A stretch of 64,000 bases of DNA from Verrucomicrobiota bacterium (GCA_018240025.1 JAFEGM010000004.1:10590-74589); one strand, 5' to 3'; counted from the stretch's first letter, positions 1 through 7,535 are shown. The notes: generated from the letters alone by a model not told the origin. Made by a program: numbers and translations.

Positions 1-40
1 GACGGGAGACTGGAGACGGGAGACGGGAGACGGGAGACGG
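1..40. repeat. short GGGAGAC tandem repeat
   Basis: The window opens in a 7-bp tandem repeat (GGGAGAC, about five copies, one imperfect). It is cut by the window edge, so its true length is unknown. No coding frame around it is convincing. It is simple-sequence DNA, not a CRISPR, because there are no spacers. Confidence 0.7.
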
Positions 41-89
41 CAGGACGATGACAACGGCCCAAGAGCCGGTCGCGCCCGCCGGCCGAAGG

Positions 90-158
90 TCGGACCTATG
101 ACAGCCCAGGCCGCAGGCCTGGGTACCCAACGACAAATCCGCCGAGCCCTGAAAGGGC
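90..158. other. hairpin-rich noncoding segment
   Basis: Three stem-loops follow one another: a short CCGA/TCGG stem near 91-101, a perfect 8-bp stem at 105-112 and 116-123 around a GCA loop, and a GCCCT/AGGGC stem at 146-158. There is no T-tract, so it is not a standard terminator. The spacing of several GC stems resembles dispersed intergenic repeats of high-GC genomes, but one copy in one window cannot prove that. No gene was identified between 1 and 359 apart from the doubtful short frame at 174-275. Confidence 0.35.
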
Positions 159-173
159 GGCCACCGGGCAACG

Positions 174-275
174 TCAGCCGCCCAAGAACGCGATCGGCCG
201 CGGCGCTTTCCAGTTGCGAATGTTCGGCGTGTGGAAGTCGCGATCGATGACCATCTCGTGCTTGAGCTTCTTCAT
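174..275 (-). CDS. doubtful 33-residue ORF
   Basis: A short open frame begins MKKLKHEMVIDRDF and ends FLGG before TGA. It lies directly downstream of, and on the same strand as, the hypothetical gene at 360-1304. The frame stays open upstream of this ATG, so the start is uncertain. There is no recognisable domain, signal peptide or ribosome binding site. It may be a remnant of a longer gene or chance coding. It is listed only because it is the best frame in the first 350 bases. Confidence 0.15.
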   Translation of the reverse strand: MKKLKHEMVIDRDFHTPNIRNWKAPRPIAFLGG

Positions 276-359
276 GGCGAAGTTCGAAGGACGCCCGGGC
301 CGGTCAACCGCCGCGGACCCCGACCCGGCCGGGCGTCCGCGGCGGCATGGGGCGCGCGT

Positions 360-1304
360 TCAGGCGGCGAGGACGAGCGTGCGGACGCTGCCGGTGGTGG
401 TGCCGTTGGCGTTGGTCACGCGGGTGCGCAGACGGACGGTCTGACCGGCGGCGAACGGGCCGAGCGCATTGCCGCTGGGATCGGCCGTGGTGGAGTGGGC
501 GAAATCGGCGTCGGCCCCGACCACCTGCCATTCGAGCGTGTTGGTCGCGCCGGCATCGAAGGAGCCGGGATCGTAGGCCACCAGCAGCTGACGGCCCTCG
601 GCGCCGCCTTGCAGAATGTTGCGCACACCGAGGGTGCCGGGCAGGTGGGCGGATTCGGTCTCGATCTGCCCGAGCGCGGAGTCCAGGGCCGGATTCGTGC
701 GCGCCTCACTCTGCAGCTTGGCGTAAAAACGCTTGTTCAGCCGATCAACCGCCACCGCGGCCACGCGCAGGGCGGTGCGCGCGGCGGTCACGTCGGCGGC
801 GCGGTGCTCGACGGTCTGCTCCAGGCCGGGCTGCGCCGCCATCAGCTGGGCCAATTCGGCCGCGCCGCGCCCGCCCGCGGTCACCGGCCGGCGTTTCGGC
901 CCGAGCCCGGCGAGGTGGGCGTCGATCTTCTGCAGCGCGCCGACCAGCTTCTTGCCGCGCTCCAGCGCGCGCTCGCTGGTCCGCGGCGCGATGCCGTAGG
1001 CCGGCCCGAGCAGGTCGATGAGGGCGGACTCGGCGGGGACGGTGTCGTCCAGTTCCGCCTCGGCGGCGGCCGGCAGCGCGTAGGTGAGCGACTGCAACGC
1101 GAGAAAATTCTGCTGCGCCACGTTGCCCGCTGCGTCGAACTCGACCAGCGCCTGGTCGCGCGCCAGCGCCAGCGCGTCGAGCGACCCGCTGGCCGCCTTC
1201 AGCTCGGCCGCACCCGTTTGGCCGACGGCGATTTGCGGGAGGTATTTCTCGATCACGGCGATCGTCTGCGCCGAGCGGTTCTGGATGGCTTGGTAGTATT
1301 CCAT
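360..1304 (-). CDS. hypothetical protein, coiled, with C-terminal beta-rich domain
   Basis: A 314-residue protein that I do not recognise. The N-terminal two thirds (about residues 1-220) is alanine-rich and predicted helical. Around residues 225-314 it becomes beta-rich, with AYDPGSFDAG, LEWQVVGADA and VRLRTRVTNANG, which looks like a fibronectin-III or Ig-like fold. There is no signal peptide or membrane segment. The start is the ATG opening MEYYQAIQ; the frame runs further upstream but with low-complexity, shadow-like sequence, and there is no clear Shine-Dalgarno site. It is on the same strand as the retroelement upstream but about 830 bp away, so co-transcription is unlikely. Function unknown. 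Confidence 0.6.
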   Translation of the reverse strand: MEYYQAIQNRSAQTIAVIEKYLPQIAVGQTGAAELKAASGSLDALALARDQALVEFDAAGNVAQQNFLALQSLTYALPAAAEAELDDTVPAESALIDLLGPAYGIAPRTSERALERGKKLVGALQKIDAHLAGLGPKRRPVTAGGRGAAELAQLMAAQPGLEQTVEHRAADVTAARTALRVAAVAVDRLNKRFYAKLQSEARTNPALDSALGQIETESAHLPGTLGVRNILQGGAEGRQLLVAYDPGSFDAGATNTLEWQVVGADADFAHSTTADPSGNALGPFAAGQTVRLRTRVTNANGTTTGSVRTLVLAA

Positions 1305-1501
1305 GAGGAGGATGGGATGGGAGTTTGGCGTTTTCTCGGTCCGGGCGGATTCCCTGGGTGCCTTGGTTGTAGGAAAGAATCTTTTTTTAGGAAGCCAAAA
1401 ATCTGTGCCGGATCGGCCCGACGAGGAGGATGCCGTGGGCTGGGCACAGCGTGCTGCGCCGTACTCGAGGCTGCTCGGCGCCGGCGTCATCCAGGCTTGC
1501 G

Positions 1502-1521
1502 GCGCCACCGAGGGGTGGCGC
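1502..1521. other. perfect GC hairpin in the 1305-2133 noncoding stretch
   Basis: GCGCCACC and GGTGGCGC form a perfect 8-bp stem around a GAGG loop. It lies within an 829-bp stretch (1305-2133) with no convincing gene, downstream of the retroelement's template repeat in the direction of retroelement transcription. There is no T-run on either strand, so it is not a canonical rho-independent terminator. It could stabilise the 3' end of the retroelement transcript or be an unrelated intergenic stem. Apart from this hairpin and the 21-bp repeats at 1757-1955, I see nothing else in the stretch. Confidence 0.45.
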
Positions 1522-1756
1522 AGCGCGCGGACCGGACGGGTTTTCTTGCGCGCCGTCCGCCGAAACTTGGCCCGCGCAGCCCGGGTGTCTGCCGGCCCGG
1601 CGTCCGCTCCGGCCTCCTCCACTCTTGGACCGGCACGGTCCACGTCGGACTGATGAGCCGCGGCGCTCTGGGACCGGGGCGGCAGCCCGTCAGCGATGCC
1701 TCGATGGCCGCCGGACGAACCCGCGGTCCCCCGGGGCATCTCCGCCAGAGCGACAG

Positions 1757-1955
1757 ACGAAACGGCCACGCCTCGGGACGAGTCGGCCTCACGCCAAGGC
1801 GTATCCCCGTACCCGGCCGACGCATCCGCTAGCCGCGCAGACGAATCCGGTGCCTGAGCAGACGAATCCGCAGGCCGCGCCGACGAATCCGCAGGCCGCG
1901 CCGACGAATCCGGAGGGAAAAAAGACGAATCCGACCCCCAAAAAGACGAATCCCG
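1757..1955. repeat. 21-bp tandem repeat downstream of the DGR template
   Basis: About nine and a half units of exactly 21 bp run in register. The later units (1841-1955) share the core ACGAATCC and the earlier ones are decayed. Two adjacent units (1862-1882 and 1883-1903) are identical. Read on the plus strand the units spell seven-residue repeats of the type TNPxxxx (TNPVPEQ, TNPQAAP, TNPQAAP, TNPEGKK, TNPTPKK). That reading frame runs on antisense across the template repeat and the reverse transcriptase, so it is unlikely to be a normal gene. The 21-bp period is two DNA helical turns, which would also suit phased protein binding or a structured RNA. Confidence 0.7.
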
Positions 1956-2133
1956 TTTGGAGAATCAATTTCTTGGCCGCTTCAGAGGGGCGACTCTGGA
2001 AGCGGGTTGCCCCCGGGCCGCCGCCCGAAGCGTTCGGCGGACCTACCAGCATCGGGCGACGGCGGCATGATTCGCCCGCAGCGAAAACCGCGGGACTGGG
2101 AGACGGCCGGTTCCATCGGCGGAGCGGAGGGAG

Positions 2134-2255
2134 CTGCGGGGCGGAAGCCCAGGTTCTCGTTGCGGTTGCCCGGCGTGTTCCTGTTGCGGTAGGCCGAGCG
2201 GCAGTTGCGAGCGTTCGAGTTCCAACTGCCGCCGCGGTTGACGCGGTTGGCGCCC
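2134..2255 (-). repeat. DGR template repeat (TR)
   Basis: This 122-bp segment aligns without gaps to 3971-4092 (110 identities, 12 differences). Every difference falls on a T of the plus strand here, that is an adenine on the coding strand (plus-strand positions 2154, 2161, 2167, 2176, 2178, 2182, 2185, 2205, 2206, 2215, 2227, 2239). About 26 template adenines exist, so nearly half are changed, while the roughly 96 other positions are untouched. Translated, it reads like an FGE C-terminus rich in asparagine (VNRGGSWNSNARNCRSAYRN and onward), most of it AAC codons, the codon type typical of DGR templates. It sits 42 bp after the reverse-transcriptase stop codon. In such systems the TR RNA is copied with errors at adenine and replaces the VR. 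Confidence 0.95.
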
Positions 2256-2297
2256 CTGGCCGCCTTCCTCCACAAGGTGGACCGGCCTCGATGGCTG

Positions 2298-3272
2298 TCA
2301 CGCCCACGGCCGACTCGCCCGGCGGGTCTGGTGCACGAACGCCGCCAGGCTGGTCAGGCGTTGTTGCGCCACGGCTTCCGTCAGTTCTCCCGCCGCCAAC
2401 GCCCGTTCCACGGCCCACACGCGACGCGCAAAGCGCACTCGGCTGCGTCGATTCGCCCGCGCGGGGCCCTGCGCTCGCACGCGGTGGCCCAGGAAATCCA
2501 TTCCGTGGGCGGTGCGATTGGCGTGGATCTTCAGCTCCAGCCCCAGGTGCTCGGAGGCGTAGTCTCGGAGGGCCGCCGTCCATTCGACCGCAGTCTCGGA
2601 CGCATGCACCCAGACCGCGAAATCGTCCATGTAGCGGACGTACGCGCCCTCCCGTCGGCGCTCGGTCACGAAGCGGTCGAGCGGCCCGAGGTAAAGATTG
2701 GCAAAATGCTGGCTGGTCAGACTGCCGATGGGCAACCCGCGCTCGGTGCCGGGGCGCCAGCTCTCGGTCAGCTGGTCGAGCAACGCCAGCACCCGCCCGT
2801 CCTTCACCCGGCGGCGCAGCTGCGCACGCAGGCGCGCCCGGTCGATGCTCTCGAAATACTTGCGCACGTCCGCCTTCACGAACCAGCCGTGGCCGCGGGC
2901 GAACCGACTGGCCGCGGCCAGCGCGGCAAACTGGCCCTTGCCCGGCCGGCAGGCGTACGTGTGGAAAATGTGGGCGCGCTCGAAGACCGGCTCGCAGACG
3001 TTCATGACCGCATGGTGCAACACGCGGTCCGGAAAACAGGGCGCGCTGATGAGGCGCAGCTTGGGATCGCGCACGTGGAACTCGACTGTCTGCCCCTCCG
3101 GCCCCTCGCCCGCCTCCAGCCGCGCAGCCAGGCGCTCCAGCGAGCCTTCGAGATCGGCCGCATAGCGCTGGACCGCCGAACTCCGCCGCACCCCGCGCGC
3201 GGCTTTCCAAAAGGCCAGCCGCAGATTCTCCCGCGCCACCAGCTGTGGCCAGAGCCCGCCGGCGCGTCTCAT
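2298..3272 (-). CDS. DGR reverse transcriptase
   Basis: A 324-residue reverse transcriptase. Its role in a DGR is to copy the template RNA into cDNA with adenine-directed misincorporation, which then replaces the variable repeat. Visible motifs are KADVRKYFESID (first catalytic Asp, D135), GLPIGSLTSQHFANLYL (179-195, containing the IGxxxSQ signature typical of DGR and related RTs), the catalytic YMDD (214-217) and DFLGHRV (259-265). There is no maturase, endonuclease or RNase H domain, which argues against a group II intron; the length fits DGR RTs. The start is chosen at the ATG that overlaps the HRDC gene stop as ATGA, implying translational coupling. It is followed by the TR. The nearby TR/VR pair confirms the class. 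Confidence 0.93.
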   Translation of the reverse strand: MRRAGGLWPQLVARENLRLAFWKAARGVRRSSAVQRYAADLEGSLERLAARLEAGEGPEGQTVEFHVRDPKLRLISAPCFPDRVLHHAVMNVCEPVFERAHIFHTYACRPGKGQFAALAAASRFARGHGWFVKADVRKYFESIDRARLRAQLRRRVKDGRVLALLDQLTESWRPGTERGLPIGSLTSQHFANLYLGPLDRFVTERRREGAYVRYMDDFAVWVHASETAVEWTAALRDYASEHLGLELKIHANRTAHGMDFLGHRVRAQGPARANRRSRVRFARRVWAVERALAAGELTEAVAQQRLTSLAAFVHQTRRASRPWA

Positions 3273-3754
3273 GGCGCGGGCGAGACGGCCGGGGCCGACT
3301 CCGGCGGAGCGGACAGCACCGCCAGGACGGCAGCACCGTAGCGACTCACACGCGCTTCGCCGATGCCATCGATCCCGCGTAGCGCCTCCCGCGTGCGGCA
3401 CTGGCGGCGCACCATCTCGGCCAGTTGTTCGTTCGTGAAGACGGAGAACACCGGCACGCCCTCCTTCTCCGCCAGTTCCTTCCGCACCAGGCGCAGGCGG
3501 GCGAAGACTTCGAACTGCGCTGGCGAGAGCACCGCCCGGTAGTCGACCCGCTCCGCGCTGCCCGGGCCGGCCCCGGCGCCCGGCCCGCCCGGCGCGTCGA
3601 GGTAGTCGATGCAGAAGCACCAGTGCGAGTGCTCGCCCTGCTCCACCCAGCGGCGGTCGACCGAGAGCACCCGATGAGAGCGGAGGAAGCCGTTCAGATC
3701 CGCCTCCTGCTGCCGGTCGCCGCGGGCGGGGATGGTGTAGAAGCGGAAGGCCAT
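3269..3754 (-). CDS. HRDC-domain protein, probable DGR accessory factor
   Basis: A 161-residue protein. Residues about 1-60 start MAFRFYTIPARG and contain HWCFCIDYLD. A glycine/proline linker follows, then an HRDC domain at about 74-148 (LSPAQFEVFARLRLVRKELA, VPVFSVFTNEQLAEM, and LRGIDGIGEARVSRYG). HRDC domains bind nucleic acid in RecQ helicases and RNase D. HRDC proteins are known as one of the accessory types found in DGR cassettes, where they may stand in for the Avd protein that partners the reverse transcriptase. No Avd gene is visible here. It lies between the target gene (196 bp upstream) and the reverse transcriptase (ATGA overlap). No Shine-Dalgarno site is seen; the ATG at 3754 was preferred over an upstream in-frame start with basic, low-complexity sequence. 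Confidence 0.85.
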   Translation of the reverse strand: MAFRFYTIPARGDRQQEADLNGFLRSHRVLSVDRRWVEQGEHSHWCFCIDYLDAPGGPGAGAGPGSAERVDYRAVLSPAQFEVFARLRLVRKELAEKEGVPVFSVFTNEQLAEMVRRQCRTREALRGIDGIGEARVSRYGAAVLAVLSAPPESAPAVSPAP

Positions 3755-3950
3755 GGGACGAGCGTGGAAGGAGGGTCGAAATGCCCTGCGATGGCCGGGC
3801 GAGAAAGGCGATTTCGCGAAAAATTTCGCCCGCTGCGCGGGGCCCGCGACCGGCGCGATCCCTCTGCGCACGATCACCGCCTTTCCCTTCGCCGCCTTGC
3901 TCCGCTGCGGCGCTTCGGGCGCGGCGGCGTCCTCTGCCCGCTCCGCGGCT

Positions 3951-6900
3951 CTACTGGGCCGATGGAACGACTGCGGGGCGGAAGCCCAGGATCTCGTAGC
4001 GGTAGCCCGGCGCGCTCCCGTCGCGGTAGGCCGAGCGGCAGCCGCGAGCGTCCGAGTTCCAACCGCCGCCGCGGTAGACGCGGTTGGCGCCCGTCCTTAC
4101 CACCGGATCCACTTCATCCTTGCCGCTGTACGCTTCGAAACCGTCCGCGCACCACTCCCAGACGTTTCCGATCATGTCGTGCAGGCCCCAAGCGTTGGGC
4201 TTTTTGCCCGCCACGTCTCGCGGGCCCGCATTGCCGCCGGGATACTGCTTCTCTTTCCAGCCTGAGGTATCCCACCCAGTTCCCTTGAATCCCACCGAAC
4301 TGTTGCCCCCATACCAGGCGATCTCGTCGAGCACCGGAGCGTTGTTCTCGCCGACGATGCGCAGATCGCCCGCCGGCGTGGCTTCCCGGGTCCCTGCTCG
4401 GCAAGCGTATTCCCATTGCGCCTCGGTCGGTAGCGTGGCCGTCCACCCATCGGGTACCTCCGGTAGCTTCGCGCACCAACTCTGGGCCTCCTGCCAGTTC
4501 ACATAGTGCATGGGCACATTGTCCCCCTCCGGCCCCAAACATCCCGCAGGATCGCTGTCGATCTTCATGCCCCAAAGCTCCCGCAAGGTCTGAGATTTCC
4601 CATTGATCGTGTATTTCGTGTCGTCGCGCAGAGCTTTGACCACCTGCTGGCGCAGCGTCGTGTTCATCAGGCGTTTCCACTGACCGACCGTCACCTCGGT
4701 CTCGGCCAGCCAGAACCCTCGGGTCAGCGTCACCGTGTGGCGGACTTCATCCGTATCCCTGCCTGCCTCACCGGTCGGGCTGCCCATGACGAACTCCCCC
4801 TGGGGACACCACCGGAACGGAATCCCCCCGATCACCCTCCGCTCGCCCGCCTTTTCCCCGGCGAAACGCTCGTAGGCCGTGCGCACGGGCGTGGGCGTGA
4901 CCGTCGGAGCCGGGCGCGGCGTAGCGGTGGGCATGGCCGTGGGCGGCAGGGTCGGCGCCGGCGTGGGGCGGGGCGTCGGGGCTGCCGTCGGGACGGCGCT
5001 CGGCGCGGGCGCCTGCGTGGGGCGGGGAGTCGGGGCAGCACTGCCCTGTCGACCGCCGGGCTTCCCGCCGAACCATCCAGCACTGGCCCCAAGCCACCCC
5101 AGCAGCCCGGCCGCGCCGACGGACGCGAGGCCGAGGAGCAGGGCGCGGCTCTTCGGCCGGGGCGGCAGAGGCTGCTTGGAGCTGGCGCGCTCGCGTTGAA
5201 GCGCTTCCTCCGCGGCCCGGATCACTTCGGCGCGTACTCGCTCCACTTCCGCCTTGAGCTTCGCTCGCTCTATTTCTGCCATTCGCGTCGTTTCGTGAAT
5301 GGACTTCTCCGCCTTGGCGGCGCGATCCTGCGCCGCTTGTAACTCGGCCGCGGACTGCGCGGCTGCGCGCTTGGCTTGCTCGGCCGTCTGCTCGGCCTGA
5401 TCGGCGCGAGCTTTCTCGCGCTCGTAGACCTTGACCGCCTCACGCGCCAGCGTCTCCCGTTCTTGCTGAAGACGCCTCGCTTCGGCGGCGGAGCGCTCCT
5501 GCTCCGATCGCTCGAACTCTCGCCGGCGCTCTAGCTCGGCCTGCGCGATTTTGGCCTCATCGCTGGCTTTGGCTCTGTTCAGCGCCAACTCGTAGGCGGA
5601 TTTGACACGAGCCTGCTCTACCTTCGCTGCCTCCGCTGACTCTTGGATGGCCTGCTCCGCCTTGGCCGCCCTTGCCTGCGCTAGGCGCAGCTCTTCTGCT
5701 GCCTGCGCGGCCGCGCGTTCGGCTTGGTCGGCTCGTTCCTTCTCTCGTTCGAACACCCTTTGTGCCTCACGCGAGAGGGCTTCACGTTCGCGCTGAAGCC
5801 TCTCGGCCTCGGCCGCCGCGCGAGCATGTTCCTCCCGCTCTTTTGCCGCCTCGCGATCTCGTTCGGCCTGGACGGCTTTGGCCTGATCTCCCGATTCAGC
5901 GTCGCTCAGAGCTTGCACGAAGTCTGCGGCTCGTGCCCACGCGGGAGACCCTGGCGCCAAACCACAGCGCAGGGCCTCATTCGCCGCCGCCCCGAGCGCC
6001 GGGACCGGCCGCCAGTCTCGAACTGGAGGATGCCCGCGCAGCAATTCATAGATCAGAGCCGCCAACTGCCGAATCGTAGACTCCCCCGCTCCGATCTCGC
6101 GCGGGGCAGTGACGGTCGAGCCAGGTGCAGCATCGGACTCGGGCAGCAACTCGATCCGAAATGGCTCTTCCCAAGTTTCGGGGGGCTGATGGGTTCGATC
6201 CAGCAGTTCAGCCGGAGCCAACCTACGCGGACCTTGAAAGACCACGCGGACGCGCGACGGCTTGAGCGGTCCGGACCATCCAGACCTAAAGCCATCGCAG
6301 ATGAGCAAGGCACTGATCAGTCGAGACGCACCATGCCAGTTGAGCGAGCCCTGGCCGGCCATGACCCGCTGCAGGTCGAAACTCTGATCGCCGCCTCCGC
6401 CTCCCCCGTCGATTCGCTCAGCCCGCGGTGGGACGGGTTCGCGAGAGGTCCTCGCCTCTCCGAGATCCGGTTTCGAAGGTCTCAGCGGCGGCTTGATGGG
6501 GTTCTTTCCCTGCAACAGTGCCTCGAGCCTGCGCGCCACGACGTGAGGCTTGTCCAGGCGATCATCAGGATCTTTTGCGAGCATCCGATCGAGCAACTCG
6601 ATCAGTTCAGGAGGATAGAGAGGAGATAGACGATCGAAGTCAGGCTTGGTTCCCGGGTCCGAAATCGCGCTGGCAGCTCTGACCCGATTCCATCCGAAAG
6701 GAGGCTCGCCCGTGAGAAGAAACCAGAGCGTGCAGCCCAACGAAAAGATGTCGGAACCGTGGCCGAGATCGTGCCTTTGCTCGATTTGTTCCGGGCTAGC
6801 GAACTGCGGGGTGTAGGGTGCCTTAGTGTCGCCAGTGATGTCTTTGACGGTCGCGGCCCGGGACGACAGAGACCCGTCAGGCACGCGGGCGAGGCCAAAG

Positions 6901-7448
6901 TCGATCAACTTGATGCGCGCCTTCCCCGACACACGGATGAGCATCAGATTCGACGGCTTGATGTCTCGGTGAACCAGCTTCGCCTTGGCCGCATCGTTGA
7001 GCCCCAAAGCCGCCTGCCGAGTGTACTCCAACGCCAGGGGCAGGCTCAACGGATGGACGAGCGGCTCTTCGGAGAGATCGTCTTCGCTCCGGTCATCACT
7101 GGAGGGAAGAACCAGACGCTCGAGCGTCGTGCCATTCAAAAACTCCATGACGTATCCCGGCTCCTTCGTCCCACGGAGCAAGTTGAAGACAGTGACGACG
7201 TGCTCAGAGCCTTGCACCTTCGCCAGTGACTGCGCTTCTCGCTGGAAACGCTCCCGTGCTCGACTGTCGCCGAAGCCCGGCAACATCATTTTGATCACGA
7301 CCTCTCGTCCAAGGTCTACGTCATGCGCGCGGTAGGTCACTCCCATGCCGCCGCGGCCGAGTTCTACCCTCGATCCATCAGCTCGCAGATAGACCCGGTA
7401 TCCGCCGAGATCTTCGTAACGGTTCGGATCGATTGTGTTCTCCGACAT
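3951..7448 (-). CDS. membrane Ser/Thr kinase with diversified FGE-type ectodomain (DGR target)
   Basis: An 1165-residue protein. Residues about 15-310 are a Ser/Thr kinase with a complete active site: glycine loop LGRGGMG, K53 in VVIKMM, HRDIKPSN (D162), DFG (D183) and FASPEQ. Residues about 525-755 form a long charged coiled coil with an internal duplication (two similar AEAERLQRE-type blocks). A single membrane segment at about 770-793 is followed by a proline/threonine/alanine-rich linker (about 800-857). Residues about 860-1160 are an FGE-sulfatase (SUMF1) domain with FVMGSPTGE, ETEVTVGQWKRLM, LPTEAQWEYACRAGT, WGLHDMIGNVWEWC and a VR-encoded C-terminus. The topology implies a cytoplasmic kinase and external variable domain, that is, a receptor kinase. 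Catalysis by the FGE domain is doubtful; it probably binds ligand. It is the first gene of the DGR operon. Confidence 0.93.
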   Translation of the reverse strand: MSENTIDPNRYEDLGGYRVYLRADGSRVELGRGGMGVTYRAHDVDLGREVVIKMMLPGFGDSRARERFQREAQSLAKVQGSEHVVTVFNLLRGTKEPGYVMEFLNGTTLERLVLPSSDDRSEDDLSEEPLVHPLSLPLALEYTRQAALGLNDAAKAKLVHRDIKPSNLMLIRVSGKARIKLIDFGLARVPDGSLSSRAATVKDITGDTKAPYTPQFASPEQIEQRHDLGHGSDIFSLGCTLWFLLTGEPPFGWNRVRAASAISDPGTKPDFDRLSPLYPPELIELLDRMLAKDPDDRLDKPHVVARRLEALLQGKNPIKPPLRPSKPDLGEARTSREPVPPRAERIDGGGGGGDQSFDLQRVMAGQGSLNWHGASRLISALLICDGFRSGWSGPLKPSRVRVVFQGPRRLAPAELLDRTHQPPETWEEPFRIELLPESDAAPGSTVTAPREIGAGESTIRQLAALIYELLRGHPPVRDWRPVPALGAAANEALRCGLAPGSPAWARAADFVQALSDAESGDQAKAVQAERDREAAKEREEHARAAAEAERLQREREALSREAQRVFEREKERADQAERAAAQAAEELRLAQARAAKAEQAIQESAEAAKVEQARVKSAYELALNRAKASDEAKIAQAELERRREFERSEQERSAAEARRLQQERETLAREAVKVYEREKARADQAEQTAEQAKRAAAQSAAELQAAQDRAAKAEKSIHETTRMAEIERAKLKAEVERVRAEVIRAAEEALQRERASSKQPLPPRPKSRALLLGLASVGAAGLLGWLGASAGWFGGKPGGRQGSAAPTPRPTQAPAPSAVPTAAPTPRPTPAPTLPPTAMPTATPRPAPTVTPTPVRTAYERFAGEKAGERRVIGGIPFRWCPQGEFVMGSPTGEAGRDTDEVRHTVTLTRGFWLAETEVTVGQWKRLMNTTLRQQVVKALRDDTKYTINGKSQTLRELWGMKIDSDPAGCLGPEGDNVPMHYVNWQEAQSWCAKLPEVPDGWTATLPTEAQWEYACRAGTREATPAGDLRIVGENNAPVLDEIAWYGGNSSVGFKGTGWDTSGWKEKQYPGGNAGPRDVAGKKPNAWGLHDMIGNVWEWCADGFEAYSGKDEVDPVVRTGANRVYRGGGWNSDARGCRSAYRDGSAPGYRYEILGFRPAVVPSAQ
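3971..4092 (-). repeat. DGR variable repeat (VR)
   Basis: This is the 3' end of the kinase-FGE gene, encoding about residues 1120-1160, and ends 17 bp before its TAG stop codon. Compared with the TR it carries 12 substitutions, all at template adenines (8 A-to-G and 4 A-to-T on the coding strand). They change 11 residues: N-Y, S-G, N-D, N-G, N-D, R-G, N-S, T-A, N-Y, N-Y and N-I, in order. The final stretch at the 3' end of the coding strand (plus-strand 3971-3990) is identical in TR and VR, as expected for the initiation-of-mutagenic-homing side. The variable residues lie on the ligand-binding C-terminal strands of the FGE/C-type-lectin-like fold. Confidence 0.95.
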
Positions 7449-7535
7449 GGCCCAGACTGGCCTATGTGACTGCTATTCGCTTGGCAAGACAGATGCGTTT
7501 GGCGCAACCGCTCAATGCAAATTCGAAATCCCGGA

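Noticed and set aside
2298-3272. Reverse transcriptase as part of a group II intron or retron
   Set aside because: No maturase or endonuclease domain, no intron ribozyme-like context and no retron msr/msd structure were seen. The adenine-specific TR/VR pair settles the class as DGR.
4092-4872. The FGE domain as an active formylglycine-generating enzyme for sulfatases
   Set aside because: No sulfatase genes are nearby, the domain is tethered to a kinase, and VR variation at the C-terminal face favours ligand binding.
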